Notes: generated by a model not told the origin, from the letters alone. A stretch of DNA of 64,000 nt from Microvirga arabica (GCF_016811235.1 NZ_JAFBID010000008.1:1-64000), one strand, 5' to 3'. Positions 25,651 through 35,066 are shown, counted from the first letter of the stretch. Numbers and translations: made by a program.

Positions 25651-26429
25651 TGCGCCTGGAGATCAGCTCCCTATCGGTCGATCTCGGGATCCGCCGTGTG
25701 CTCCAGGGCATCGACCTGTCCCTGGAACCCGGCCGCCTGACGGCGCTGATCGGCCCCAACGGCGCCGGAAAGACGACCCTGCTGCGCGCCATGGCCGGGC
25801 TGGTGCGGCCATCGGCCGGCGAAGTTGCCCTGAACGGAATTGCCGTCGCCCGGATGGGAGCCTCCGAGCGGGCGCGGTCCATCGCCTATCTGCCGCAGGG
25901 CGGCGGGGTGGCCTGGCCCCTGCCGGTCGCAAGCGTCGTGGCGCTCGGCCGTTTGCCGCATAGGGAGGAGCCGGACCGTCTGCCGGCGCACGGCCGGGAG
26001 GCGGTGGCGGCGGCGCTCCTGTCCGTTGGATTGCGGGGCTTCGAGACCCGGCCCGCCACCGCCCTGTCCGGCGGCGAGCGCGCCCGCATGCTGCTGGCCC
26101 GCGCTTTCGCGACGCAGGCACCGGTGCTCCTGGCCGACGAGCCCGTCGCGGCGCTCGATCCGCGCCATCAGCTCATCGTGCTCGATGGGCTCAAGGCCCA
26201 TGCCCGGGCCGGCGCCACCGTCGTGGCGATCCTGCACGACCTGAACCTGGCGGCCCGGTTCGCCGACCGTATCGTCCTGCTGGATCAGGGAAAACACGAA
26301 GCCTCGGGCCCTCCCGAGGCGGTCCTGACCGAGGCCCGGCTCGCCTCCAGCTTCGGCATCCGGGCAAGCGTCGCAACCGAGGAAGGCCGCCTCCTGGTCG
26401 TGCCGCACAGCCCCTTGCCCGACGCGTGA
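25647..26429 (+). CDS. FecE/BtuD-type ABC transporter ATP-binding protein
   Basis: This 260-residue ATPase is the partner of the preceding permease. It has Walker A GPNGAGKTT (about 36-44), Q-loop IAYLPQGGG, signature LSGGERARM, Walker B VLLADEPVAALDP and switch His in AILHDLNLAARF. The Gln in the Q-loop and the LHDLN block are typical of the iron/B12 import group. The start at 25647 (ATGATGCGC) overlaps the permease stop. The frame is open far upstream across the permease but has no coding character there. Confidence 0.9.
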   Translation: MMRLEISSLSVDLGIRRVLQGIDLSLEPGRLTALIGPNGAGKTTLLRAMAGLVRPSAGEVALNGIAVARMGASERARSIAYLPQGGGVAWPLPVASVVALGRLPHREEPDRLPAHGREAVAAALLSVGLRGFETRPATALSGGERARMLLARAFATQAPVLLADEPVAALDPRHQLIVLDGLKAHARAGATVVAILHDLNLAARFADRIVLLDQGKHEASGPPEAVLTEARLASSFGIRASVATEEGRLLVVPHSPLPDA

Positions 26430-26522
26430 GGGAGTTGCACCGAGGTCATCGATCATGGGACAAGGTTACATTGACAAAGAGGTGAGCCCATCCGATACCC
26501 CGGGGCAGCAGGCGGCAGGGCC

Positions 26523-28487
26523 ATGAATCGGCAGGACTTCAAGAAAACTCTCATCGTTGTGCATGATCTCGTGATGACGGGCGTGGCCGTCCTCGCGACG
26601 TTCTTCGTGCGCTTCGAGGGGACGCTGCTCAGCGAGCGGCTGGTTCACCTGCCGCTGTTCCTGCCGCCCTTCATCGCCTTCGCCGGCGTGGTGTACTGGT
26701 TCTCGCAGCTCTACCGCTCCAAGTGGCGCTTCGCCTCCCTGCCGGACCTGTTCAACATCTTCCGGGCCTCCAGCATCCTGGCCCTGACCCTGCTGGTGGT
26801 GGACTACATTCTCCTGTCGCCGCAATTCCTGGGCACCTTCTTCTTCGGCAAGATCTCGATCGCCCTGTACTGGCTGATCCAGATGTTCCTTTTGGGCGGC
26901 CCGCGTCTTGCCTTCCGCTACCTGAAATACGCCCGGTCCCGGAACAGCCTGCAGCGCGACTCCAGCACGCCGACCCTGCTGCTCGGGCGGGTCGCCGACG
27001 TGGAGGTGATCCTGCGGGCCATCGAGGCGGGCACCGTCAAGAAGATCCAGCCCAGGGGCATTCTCTCCTACCGCGGCGACGATCTCGGCCAGTCCATGCG
27101 CGGCGTTCCGGTGCTTGGCACCTTCGACGATCTCGATCAGGTGGTGCAGGACTTCCAGGAGCGGGGCGTGCCGATCCGCCGGCTGGTGGCGACCCCGAGC
27201 GCGCTGACCCCGGAGGCGAACCCGGACATGCTGCTCGCCCGCGCGCGCCGCCTCGGCCTGCCGCTGGTGCGGGTCACGAGCCTCGGCGAGGGCATGCGCA
27301 ACGCCGAGCTCGCGCCGCTCGAGATCGAGGACCTGCTCCTGCGCCCCACCGTGCAGATCGACCGGCAGCGGCTTGAGACCTTCATCCGCGGCAAGCGCGT
27401 TCTGGTCACGGGCGGCGGCGGCTCCATCGGGGCCGAGATCTGCACCCGCGTGGTGGCCTTCGGGGCGAGCGATCTTCTGATCCTGGAAAGCTCCGAACCG
27501 TCCCTGCACCACATTCTCGAAAACCCCACGCTCCTGTCCAGCGACACCAACGTGGACGGGGTGATTGCTGATGTGCGCGACCGGGAGCGGGTGCGCGAGG
27601 TCATGAACGCGTTCAGGCCGGAGGTGGTGTTCCACGCGGCCGCCCTCAAGCACGTGCCCTATCTCGAGAAGAACTGGACCGAGGGCATCAAGACCAACGT
27701 GTTCGGCTCGGTGAACGTGGCCGATGCGGCGGTCGAGGCGGGCGCCGACACCATCGTGATGATCTCCACCGACAAGGCCATCGACCCAGTCTCCATGCTG
27801 GGCGCCACCAAGCGCTTCGCCGAGATGTACGGGCAGGCGCTCGATGCCGAGTTCATGGGCCGCAACGGCGCCACCCGCACCATCGCGGTGCGCTTCGGCA
27901 ACGTGCTGGGCTCGGTGGGCTCCGTGGTGCCGAAGTTCAAGGCGCAGATCGCCCGTGGCGGGCCCGTCACGGTCACCCACCCGGACATGGTGCGCTACTT
28001 CATGACCACCCGTGAGGCGGCGGACCTGGTGCTCACCTCCGCGTCCCATGCGGAGGAAAGCCGCTCGCTCACGGAACGCTCCAACGGCGACGAGCGCGCC
28101 TCGGTCTATGTGCTGAAGATGGGCCAGCCGGTGCGCATCTACGAGTTGGCCGAGCGCATGATCCGGCTTGCCGGCTACGAGCCCGGCGAGGACATCGAGA
28201 TCGCCGTCACCGGAGCCCGCGCCGGCGAGCGCCTGCACGAGATCCTGTTCGCCCGCGAGGAGCCGCGCACGGAGATCGGCATCGACGGCGTCATGGCGGC
28301 GAAACCCATCTTCGCCGACCGCGAGCGGGTCGAGCAATGGCTCAGGATCCTGAACCGCGCCCTCGCGGAGGGCGACCGGGCCCTGGCCGAGCGGGTGTTC
28401 GAGGAGGCGATCCCGGAATTCAAGCGCCGGACGCCGGCCCCCCAGCTTGCCGCGCCAGTTCCGCAAGCGCGTCGCGCGTCGAACTGA
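26523..28487 (+). CDS. CapD/WbpM-like nucleoside-diphosphate-sugar dehydratase/epimerase
   Basis: This 654-residue membrane-anchored enzyme of surface polysaccharide synthesis has four N-terminal transmembrane segments (about 10-120), a CoA-binding-like Rossmann domain (about 140-280), and a cytoplasmic SDR domain from about 295. The SDR domain has GGGGSIGAE for NAD(P), HAAALKHVPYLE, ISTDKAIDPVSMLGATKR and RFGNVLGSVGSVVPKF. As in WbpM/FlaA1 4,6-dehydratases the catalytic Tyr is replaced by Met (SMLGATK). It likely makes a UDP-4-keto-6-deoxy sugar for O-antigen or exopolysaccharide. Its last 68 bp overlap the convergent epimerase gene. Confidence 0.9.
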   Translation: MNRQDFKKTLIVVHDLVMTGVAVLATFFVRFEGTLLSERLVHLPLFLPPFIAFAGVVYWFSQLYRSKWRFASLPDLFNIFRASSILALTLLVVDYILLSPQFLGTFFFGKISIALYWLIQMFLLGGPRLAFRYLKYARSRNSLQRDSSTPTLLLGRVADVEVILRAIEAGTVKKIQPRGILSYRGDDLGQSMRGVPVLGTFDDLDQVVQDFQERGVPIRRLVATPSALTPEANPDMLLARARRLGLPLVRVTSLGEGMRNAELAPLEIEDLLLRPTVQIDRQRLETFIRGKRVLVTGGGGSIGAEICTRVVAFGASDLLILESSEPSLHHILENPTLLSSDTNVDGVIADVRDRERVREVMNAFRPEVVFHAAALKHVPYLEKNWTEGIKTNVFGSVNVADAAVEAGADTIVMISTDKAIDPVSMLGATKRFAEMYGQALDAEFMGRNGATRTIAVRFGNVLGSVGSVVPKFKAQIARGGPVTVTHPDMVRYFMTTREAADLVLTSASHAEESRSLTERSNGDERASVYVLKMGQPVRIYELAERMIRLAGYEPGEDIEIAVTGARAGERLHEILFAREEPRTEIGIDGVMAAKPIFADRERVEQWLRILNRALAEGDRALAERVFEEAIPEFKRRTPAPQLAAPVPQARRASN

Positions 28488-29361
28488 CCGGCTGCCAGCC
28501 CAGATTTCTCAGGGCCTCCGGGCTCGCCACCAGCGAGCCCGCCAGCCGCTCGTAGGCCTCGGCTTTGCCCGTAAGAGCCGCCGCTCCTCTGAGCACGAAG
28601 GACGGAACCGGGATCAGCCCCGGACCGCGGCCCAGGCCCTCGCGCAGGGCGCTCACCATTTCGGGGATCGTCACCGGCTCGGGATCGGCCACGATGAGCG
28701 GGCGCTTCAAAGGCCCCTCGGCCTTCAGGACCGTGTCCACCGCCGCTGCCAGATTGTCGAGGGAGAGAAGCGAACGCTTGGCCGTCAGGCCGCCAAGCGG
28801 CAACGGCCAGGGGGACTGCGCGAGACCGAGCAGGGCCGCCATGTTGCCCTTCACGCCGGAGCCGTAGACGAGAACCGGGCGCAGGGCCACCCAGTCGAGG
28901 CCGAGTTCGGCCAGACCCCGCTCAGCCTCCAGCTTGGAGCGGCCATAGGCATCCGTGGGGTTGGGCTCCATCTTCTCCGTCAGGACGCCATCGGCCGAGG
29001 GGCCCGTCTGGGCGCGGATCGAGGAGAGGAACACGAACCGCTTCACGCCGGCCCGCTCGGCGGCCTGCGCGAGCTTCACGGTCGCCTGCGTGTTGATGCT
29101 GCGGTAATCGTCCTCCGGGCGGCCCGACATGGCATGCGCCAGGCCCGCCGAGTGGATCACCATGTCCACATCGCGCAGGGCCGCCGCCATGTTGTGCGGC
29201 GAGGCGATGTCGCCGATCACGGCGCTCGCGGCCCCCGCCGGCACCTCGGAGGGGCGGCGCAGCAGCACCCGGACCCGGTAGCCGCGCTTGGGCAATTCGC
29301 TGAGAAGGTGATGTCCGATGAAACCCGTTGCGCCGGTCAGGGCAATCAGGGGTGCGTTCAT
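28420..29361 (-). CDS. NAD-dependent epimerase/dehydratase (sugar nucleotide)
   Basis: This extended short-chain dehydrogenase has 313 residues with the NAD motif TGATGFIGHHL at the start, HSAGLAHAM, and the catalytic Ser in FLSSIRAQTG with YGRSKLEAER (YxxxK). It resembles the UDP-galactose-4-epimerase-like proteins that stand beside WecA-type transferases in O-antigen clusters. The ATG at 29361 overlaps the WecA-like gene stop by 4 bp, fixing the start. The tail overlaps the end of the capD-like gene on the opposite strand. Confidence 0.86.
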   Translation of the reverse strand: MNAPLIALTGATGFIGHHLLSELPKRGYRVRVLLRRPSEVPAGAASAVIGDIASPHNMAAALRDVDMVIHSAGLAHAMSGRPEDDYRSINTQATVKLAQAAERAGVKRFVFLSSIRAQTGPSADGVLTEKMEPNPTDAYGRSKLEAERGLAELGLDWVALRPVLVYGSGVKGNMAALLGLAQSPWPLPLGGLTAKRSLLSLDNLAAAVDTVLKAEGPLKRPLIVADPEPVTIPEMVSALREGLGRGPGLIPVPSFVLRGAAALTGKAEAYERLAGSLVASPEALRNLGWQPVSSTRDALAELARQAGGPASGA

Positions 29362-30395
29362 CGGGAAACCTCCAAGGGAATTGTCTGACGGGGTGTGGAA
29401 AAGCGCCTGAGGACCAGGCCGACGAGGACGATGCCTAAGACGAGAGCCGCAGCCTGCACGGCGCCCGAGGGCCAGACCAATGTCATAGCGGCGAGACCGG
29501 CCAGGACAAGGTTGAGCCCGAACACATGGGCGCTGACGTCGAGCGCCGAGAAGCCGTTGTCGGTGGCCTTCTGGTAGAAATGGCTGCGATGCGCCTCCCA
29601 CACTTTTTCGCCCCGGCGTAAGCGGCGCAGCAGGGTGATGGTGGCGTCCATCAGGTAGTAGAGCGGCAGCAGGAGGGCGGCGGTGATGGCGCCGGTTCCA
29701 GCGAGCTCCAGCAACATCCAGCCGACGAGCAGGCCGATGGGGAGGGAACCGACGTCGCCGAGGAAGAGCCGGGCGACGGGCTTGTTGAAAGGCGCGAAGC
29801 CGAGGAGGGCGCCGCAGAGAAGAGCCGCAACAACCGCTGTATTCGTAGGATAGAATCCCAGAAATGGGATCAGAGCGATGAACGCCGTGACAGGCACCAT
29901 CTCGGCGACTGTGATCCAATCAAGCCCGTCCATGAAGTTAACGAGGTTCACGAACCATACGCCACCAAGGATCAGAAGGATCCGCTCCACTCCAAGGGGG
30001 AGCCAATCCGGAAAAATGCGTGCTTCATTGACCAGAATCACAGCTGCGACGGCAGCGATCTGGAGAACAAGGCGCAATATCGCAGGCAGGGGCCTGATGT
30101 CGTCCAGCGCTCCAATGAGCGCAAGACCGGCAACGGATAGGCTCAGCACCTGCAATTGGATGGATTCGCTGATCGGGAGAAAAAACAGAATTCCTGGCAG
30201 GAGGCATGCGCCGATTACGGCGATCCCGCCGCCTTGTGGCGTAGGGATCTTATGACTCGAGCGCGCATTCGGACGCGCCAGTGCATACCGAATGAGCAGC
30301 GGCTTCAGAAGAAGGATGAGAAGAGCCGAGGCAACTGCTCCTCCCACCAGGGCGACCGACAGGCCGATGAGCAACAGGATTGAATCCTCTGCCAT
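29358..30395 (-). CDS. WecA/MraY-type undecaprenyl-phosphate sugar-1-phosphate transferase
   Basis: This polytopic phosphoglycosyltransferase (GT4 family) starts lipid-linked polysaccharide synthesis by loading a sugar phosphate on undecaprenyl phosphate. The 345-residue protein has about ten to eleven membrane helices and cytoplasmic loops with SSHKIPTPQGGGIAVI, GALDDIRPLP (metal-binding DD), NLVNFMDGLDWITV, FLGDVGSLPIG and EAHRSHFYQKATD (HxH-type loop). The ATG at 30395 lies 1 bp after the upstream epimerase stop. With the neighbours it forms a minus-strand glycan operon. Confidence 0.9.
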   Translation of the reverse strand: MAEDSILLLIGLSVALVGGAVASALLILLLKPLLIRYALARPNARSSHKIPTPQGGGIAVIGACLLPGILFFLPISESIQLQVLSLSVAGLALIGALDDIRPLPAILRLVLQIAAVAAVILVNEARIFPDWLPLGVERILLILGGVWFVNLVNFMDGLDWITVAEMVPVTAFIALIPFLGFYPTNTAVVAALLCGALLGFAPFNKPVARLFLGDVGSLPIGLLVGWMLLELAGTGAITAALLLPLYYLMDATITLLRRLRRGEKVWEAHRSHFYQKATDNGFSALDVSAHVFGLNLVLAGLAAMTLVWPSGAVQAAALVLGIVLVGLVLRRFSTPRQTIPLEVSR

Positions 30396-30396
30396 T

Positions 30397-31404
30397 TCAA
30401 GCCCCGTGATACTCGCGATACCACGCGACGAAGCGCCGGATGCCTTCCTCCAGCGACGTCGATGGCGCAAAGCCCACGTCGCGGCGCAGATCCGTCACAT
30501 CCGCGCGGGTCTCCAGCACGTCGCCGGGCGGCAGGGGCACGTCGACGCGGTTGGCTTGTTTGCCCAGCGCCTGCTCGATCAGGGCGATCAGCCGGTTCAC
30601 CTCTTCGGGTGAATCGTTGCCGATGTTGTAGACCCGGTGCGGCGCCGCGCTCGTGGCCGGGTCGGGGCTTTCCGCGTTCCAGGCCGGATCGCCCGAGGGC
30701 GCGCGCTCGACCAGCCGCACGATGCCCTCCACGATGTCGTCGATATAGGTGAAGTCGCGCCAGACCTGTCCGGCATTGGCCACCTGGATCTCGCGCCCTT
30801 CCGCGATGGCGTGGGTGAACTTGTACACCGCCATGTCGGGCCGGCCCCAGGGCCCGTAGACCGTGAAGAAGCGCAGGCCCGTGGAGGCTAAGCCGAACAG
30901 CGACGCGTAGGAATGCGCCATCATCTCATTGGCCTTCTTGGTGGCGGCATAGAGGCTTATGGGATGATCCGTGGTGTCGTGCTCGGAAAACGGCAGCTTG
31001 CGGTTGGCGCCGTAGACCGAGCTCGACGAGGCATAGACAAGGTGCTGAATCCCGCCGTGCCGACAGGCCTCCAGCATGCTCATGAATCCCATGAGGTTGG
31101 AGGCCGCATAGGGCTGGGGATCGACGAAGCGCACGCCCGGCTGGGCGGCGAGGTGGATGACCCGTTCGAAGCGATGATGCTGGAACAGGTCGCGCGTCGC
31201 CTGCTGGTCCGCCAGATCGAGGCGTTCGCCCAGAAAGGTGTTGTGCGGGGAAAGCCTAGCGAAGCGGGCCTCTTTCAGGCCGATGTCGTAATAGGGCGTG
31301 AAGCTGTCGACGCCCACCACCTGGTGCCCGTCGGCCAGAAGTCTCTGCACCACATGAAAGCCGATGAACCCGGCCGCGCCGGTCACGAGAATGGGAGAGG
31401 TCAT
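30397..31404 (-). CDS. UDP-glucuronate 4-epimerase-like NAD-dependent epimerase
   Basis: This 335-residue SDR enzyme has NAD motif TGAAGFIGFHV, VGVDSFTPYYD, HLAAQPGVRFV, catalytic YASSSSVYG and SLYAATKKANE (YxxxK), then GLRFFTVYGPWGRPDMA. These blocks, especially the Arg after QPGV and GPWGRPDMA, are the signature of UDP-glucuronate 4-epimerases (Cap1J/LpsL type) that provide UDP-galacturonate for capsule or LPS. The ATG at 31404 was chosen because the NAD motif follows immediately. It lies 13 bp downstream of the MBL-fold gene and directly ahead of the WecA-like gene. Confidence 0.9.
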   Translation of the reverse strand: MTSPILVTGAAGFIGFHVVQRLLADGHQVVGVDSFTPYYDIGLKEARFARLSPHNTFLGERLDLADQQATRDLFQHHRFERVIHLAAQPGVRFVDPQPYAASNLMGFMSMLEACRHGGIQHLVYASSSSVYGANRKLPFSEHDTTDHPISLYAATKKANEMMAHSYASLFGLASTGLRFFTVYGPWGRPDMAVYKFTHAIAEGREIQVANAGQVWRDFTYIDDIVEGIVRLVERAPSGDPAWNAESPDPATSAAPHRVYNIGNDSPEEVNRLIALIEQALGKQANRVDVPLPPGDVLETRADVTDLRRDVGFAPSTSLEEGIRRFVAWYREYHGA

Positions 31405-31417
31405 GATGGGCCCGCGA

Positions 31418-32323
31418 TCAGATCGCCGGCACCTTAGCGGTCTCTCCCCGATCCGCAACCGTCTCGTCGTCGGCGGGCTCGAAGGCGATGAACTGGCGCT
31501 CGCGGGCCATGAAGGCGGTGGGCATCACGGCCTGCATCTCGGCTTCGGCGGCTTTCAGGTAGGCGTCGTCGTGGCCGGGATAGAGGTGGAAGATGGCGAG
31601 CGCCTTCACGCCGGCGGCCTTCGAGAGCTCCACGCCCTTCTGCCAGGTGGAATGGCCCCAGCCGCGGCAATAGGAATACTCGGCATCGGAGAACATGCCG
31701 TCGAAGATCATCAGGTCGGTGTCGCGCACGAAGGCGGCGAGATCCGGGTCAGGCCAGGGATCGCTGTGCTCCACGTCGCTGATGTAGCAGACGCTGCGGC
31801 CACTGTGGCTGAGGCGGTAGCCGGTGGCGCCGCCGGGGTGGTTGAGGAGATGGGTTTCGATCCGGGTTCCGTCATCGAAGGTGATCGGCTCGCCGGCCCT
31901 GAAGCCGTGGTACTCGAAACGGGCCGGAAGCTGGCCGAGGCGCACCGGAAACAACGGCGGGGCGAAGAGGCGGCCGAGAGGCTCCATGGCGCTCTCGCCC
32001 TCCAGATGCCCGCAATAGGTGCGGATCACGCGTTCGGTGGAGAGCAGGGCCGGCTTGAAGAAGGGCAGGCCGCTGATGTGGTCGAGGTGGAGGTGGCTGA
32101 GGAGGATGTCGATCTTTTCGGGAGCGTTCGGGCCGAGATCCATCCCGAGGGATGACAGGCCGGTGCCCGCGTCGAGAATGAAGAGACGCTCGCCGCATCG
32201 GACCTCGACGCAGGGCGTGTGCGATCCGAATTCGACGAATTGAGGGCCGGATGCGCAGGTGGAGCCGCGTGTGCCCCAGAACCGGACCTGCAATGCGTCA
32301 GAGGATGCAACACGCCTTACCAT
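31418..32323 (-). CDS. MBL-fold metallo-hydrolase
   Basis: This 301-residue metallo-beta-lactamase-fold protein has the metal motif SHLHLDHISGLPFF (HxHxDH, about 76-81), a second His in HLLNHPGGATGYR, and later metal ligands in CYISDVEHSD and IFHLYPGHDD. The N-terminal FWGTRGSTCASG block is typical of cAMP-phosphodiesterase/RNase Z-like hydrolases found next to two-component or cyclic nucleotide proteins. The substrate is unknown. It precedes the glycan genes by 13 bp, so it may be transcribed with them without sharing their function. Confidence 0.82.
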   Translation of the reverse strand: MVRRVASSDALQVRFWGTRGSTCASGPQFVEFGSHTPCVEVRCGERLFILDAGTGLSSLGMDLGPNAPEKIDILLSHLHLDHISGLPFFKPALLSTERVIRTYCGHLEGESAMEPLGRLFAPPLFPVRLGQLPARFEYHGFRAGEPITFDDGTRIETHLLNHPGGATGYRLSHSGRSVCYISDVEHSDPWPDPDLAAFVRDTDLMIFDGMFSDAEYSYCRGWGHSTWQKGVELSKAAGVKALAIFHLYPGHDDAYLKAAEAEMQAVMPTAFMARERQFIAFEPADDETVADRGETAKVPAI

Positions 32324-32423
32324 GGCAGGATCATGATGTAACGAAAACCCCTCTTATGTGCGCTGGCGCACATGGCCGCGGTAAGCTGCCCACGACAAGG
32401 ATGACCGGTCAAGACCAAAGATG

Positions 32424-35045
32424 TCACGCACTTAACGCCTCCAGACGCCGGGTGCGACGCTCCATCACGGGTTCGCCCCGCTCGAAATGGATAACAGCAT
32501 CGAAGGGCGGTTGATCCATGGCGGGCGAGATCTCGGGCGTCACCAGGATCAGGCCGCGGCCCACGAGCGCCCGGCGCAGGTTCATCACAAGCCGGTCGGC
32601 GGCCGGTCCCGGCAGGCCGTCGAGGGCCCGCTGAACCACCAGGATGCTCGGCCGGCGCACGAGGCCGCGCACGAGATCGACGGCCGCCAGCTCGGTGAGG
32701 GTCAGGTCGTCCCCTTGCGGATCGATCGGCGTGTCGAGGCCGATGCGCGAGACCTCGCCGTCGAGGCCGCGCTGGGTCAGCACCCGGCGGGTCACCTCCT
32801 GCACGGCGTCGAGGGCGCCGGCCTGGTCGGCCGCGATGCGGCCGAAGAGCAGGTTGTCCTGAATGCTCGCCGCCGCGCAGAACCGCGCTTCGTCGTAGAA
32901 CTCGATGGAGGATTTCAGGCTCACCGGCAGCATGCGGGCGAAATCGGCCCGGGCCACGAGGATGCGCTCCTCCAGGGTCGGTTCGAGCAACCCCAGGCGG
33001 TGCCGGCTCTCGTTGTAGCGCAGCGCCAGGCCGATCAGGCGCTCCTGATCGCGGGATGTCTTGTCGCTGCGGCGCTGCTCGTTCTTCCGGTCGACGAGAT
33101 CCTGGAAATAGGGCCGGTCCGCGGACGAGAAGAAGGAGAAGCGGTCGAAGAGCGGGGACCCGTCCGGGATCTCCGCGAAGATCTCGATCATGCTGGTGGC
33201 GATGGACAGGCCCATGCGGGCGAGCGGCTTGGTGAGCTCGTTGGCCTCCAGGACGGCGCGCACGAAGGGGTGGCTCGACAGGCGATCCTCGTGGAAGGCA
33301 TCGCCGATGGGTTTGCCGAAGAGCAGGTTCTCACCGATCGTGGCATAGCGGTTGTAGCGGGCCGCGTTGAAGGGATCGACGAAGCGGTCGAGGTTCTCGG
33401 CCGCGAGCGCCGCCTCGACGAAGCGGCGCGCGGCCACCACGGCCTCGGCGAATTTCGGCTCCCGGGCGGGATCGATGGTGCCGGAGAGGCCGCGGGCATG
33501 GGTCAGGCGGTCGAGCCCGGCGATGGCGATGGCCTCGGAGAGGCGGTGGTCCCGTTCGCCCGCCGGTGCGGAGCAGCCATAAAGCAGGTTGTCCTTCAGG
33601 CTGCCCTCGATCAGCACCGTCTGCCCCGTGAAGGCGATGCGCTGGCTGCGCTCCACGGGGCTGGCAGCGGAAAGATCGACGCCGCCATAGGTCAGGCGGC
33701 CCATGGAGGGCGGCAGCTGGCCGCTCATGAGCGCCGCGAGAAGCCGCGGGCCCGCATCCCCGTCGCCCACCAGGGCCACGTGGGACGGGAAGGCGAGGGT
33801 GAGATTGACGGAGGCAACGCGTGCGCCGCTGGCCGGATCGTAGGCGGAGACTCCTTGGGCCACGAGCGCACCGTTCTCTGGCAGGCTCGCCTTGCCCTTG
33901 AGGGCGGCGCGCAGCTTCAGCGGTGCCAGGCCCTTGCCGAGATCGATGAGCAATGCCCTGGCCCGCATGATCAGCCGGTGCCACTGCACCACCTCGCGGG
34001 TGCCGTAGGCGGCGAGCGCCGCCGCGAGCACACTGGCCGCGACCGTTCCGGCCGTCAGGGGGCGGGACTGCGAGAACCAGGCGCCGAGGGCCAGAACCGC
34101 CAGGGGGGCCATCATCAGCATGGCCGCCGAGGCTGCCTCCGTGATGGCCAGGCGGTACTCCTGCCGCATCACCGGACGATGGCCGCCGACCAGGGCCTGG
34201 CGCACCCGGTCGCGCTCGAAAGGCGCGGTGCCGTGGGCGCGCAGGGCCGGCAGGCGCTGCTCGAGACCCGCGAACACGCCTTCGGCCTCGTCGCCCTCCC
34301 GGCTGCGGGCGGCAGCGGCGTCGAAGCGCAGGAGCGCCCGGCGCGCGCTCACGACGGCCGCAAGGGCAAGCGCCACGGCCAGAACCGCACCCAGATGCCA
34401 GTCCATGACGAACACATAGGCGCAGGCGAGCCCGATCATGCCTCCGAGCTTCACCGGAACCAGAAGGCTCGACCCCAGCACGCCGTTTTCGCGGGCGAGC
34501 CCCCGGGAGGCGAGCGTCGCGATCATGGCGATCTCGTCGTGCGACGCTGAGGGCACTTTCAGGATGATGTCGAGGGCCGCCGACTGGGCCCTGGTCAGCA
34601 TGCGCAGGCCGATGCCGACCGCCACCCATTCGAGCGCCACCAGGATCAGGCCGAGGGCCAGGGGGACGAGCAGCACGCCGGCAACGGCCGCGATGGCGAA
34701 GCTCTCGGGATCGAGGGCAAAGCCGGGGAACAGAACCACGGATTCCGGCCACAGGTCGGCCGGCGGGGTGAGGGCGATCCGCAGAAAGCTGGCTGGCGCG
34801 TTCCAGGCGTCAGGCCCGCCGGTCGCCCGATCGACGATCTGCCGGACCAGATCGAGGCCGATCAGGATCAGGAAGCCCGCCAGCATCAGGAGGCCGAAGC
34901 CCGCAACATGGCGGACGGGCGAGGTTTTCCAGGCCAGGCGCAGCGGGTCGCGCTCGATGACGGCTCCCAAGAGCAGCTCCAATGATCGTTCGGCTTCGAT
35001 GACGTTAGCGGAACCTAGAGCATCGGACCGAAAAGTGGAAACCAC
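32424..35045 (-). CDS. Degenerate ABC-exporter-like protein with large insertion
   Basis: This 873-residue protein has an exporter-type membrane domain (about 20-370, six hydrophobic segments) followed by an ATPase-like domain in which every catalytic motif is broken. The P-loop reads GDGDAGPR (about 427-434) without the Lys, the signature is LTLTELAAVDLVRG (about 781) instead of LSGGQ, and the Walker B region reads ILVVQRALDG without Asp-Glu. About 240 residues are inserted between the Q-loop-like part and the signature. The Q-loop-like motif NLLYG/NLLFG occurs three times (about 486, 573, 731). It probably lacks ATPase activity and may act as a scaffold or regulator. The start is uncertain: GTG at 35045 lies inside a palindrome, and TTG at 34982 is the alternative. 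Confidence 0.78.
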   Translation of the reverse strand: MVSTFRSDALGSANVIEAERSLELLLGAVIERDPLRLAWKTSPVRHVAGFGLLMLAGFLILIGLDLVRQIVDRATGGPDAWNAPASFLRIALTPPADLWPESVVLFPGFALDPESFAIAAVAGVLLVPLALGLILVALEWVAVGIGLRMLTRAQSAALDIILKVPSASHDEIAMIATLASRGLARENGVLGSSLLVPVKLGGMIGLACAYVFVMDWHLGAVLAVALALAAVVSARRALLRFDAAAARSREGDEAEGVFAGLEQRLPALRAHGTAPFERDRVRQALVGGHRPVMRQEYRLAITEAASAAMLMMAPLAVLALGAWFSQSRPLTAGTVAASVLAAALAAYGTREVVQWHRLIMRARALLIDLGKGLAPLKLRAALKGKASLPENGALVAQGVSAYDPASGARVASVNLTLAFPSHVALVGDGDAGPRLLAALMSGQLPPSMGRLTYGGVDLSAASPVERSQRIAFTGQTVLIEGSLKDNLLYGCSAPAGERDHRLSEAIAIAGLDRLTHARGLSGTIDPAREPKFAEAVVAARRFVEAALAAENLDRFVDPFNAARYNRYATIGENLLFGKPIGDAFHEDRLSSHPFVRAVLEANELTKPLARMGLSIATSMIEIFAEIPDGSPLFDRFSFFSSADRPYFQDLVDRKNEQRRSDKTSRDQERLIGLALRYNESRHRLGLLEPTLEERILVARADFARMLPVSLKSSIEFYDEARFCAAASIQDNLLFGRIAADQAGALDAVQEVTRRVLTQRGLDGEVSRIGLDTPIDPQGDDLTLTELAAVDLVRGLVRRPSILVVQRALDGLPGPAADRLVMNLRRALVGRGLILVTPEISPAMDQPPFDAVIHFERGEPVMERRTRRLEALSA

Positions 35046-35066
35046 TTTTGGAACTCACCCGATGCT
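35019..35066. repeat. AGCATCGG-AAAAGTGG palindrome
   Basis: Perfect outer arms AGCATCGG / CCGATGCT and inner arms AAAAGTGG / CCACTTTT around a 3-nt centre make a 48-bp hairpin. This element (GCATCGGnCCGAAAAGTGG type) is widely dispersed in Hyphomicrobiales genomes. Here it covers the presumed start of the degenerate ABC gene. Confidence 0.8.
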
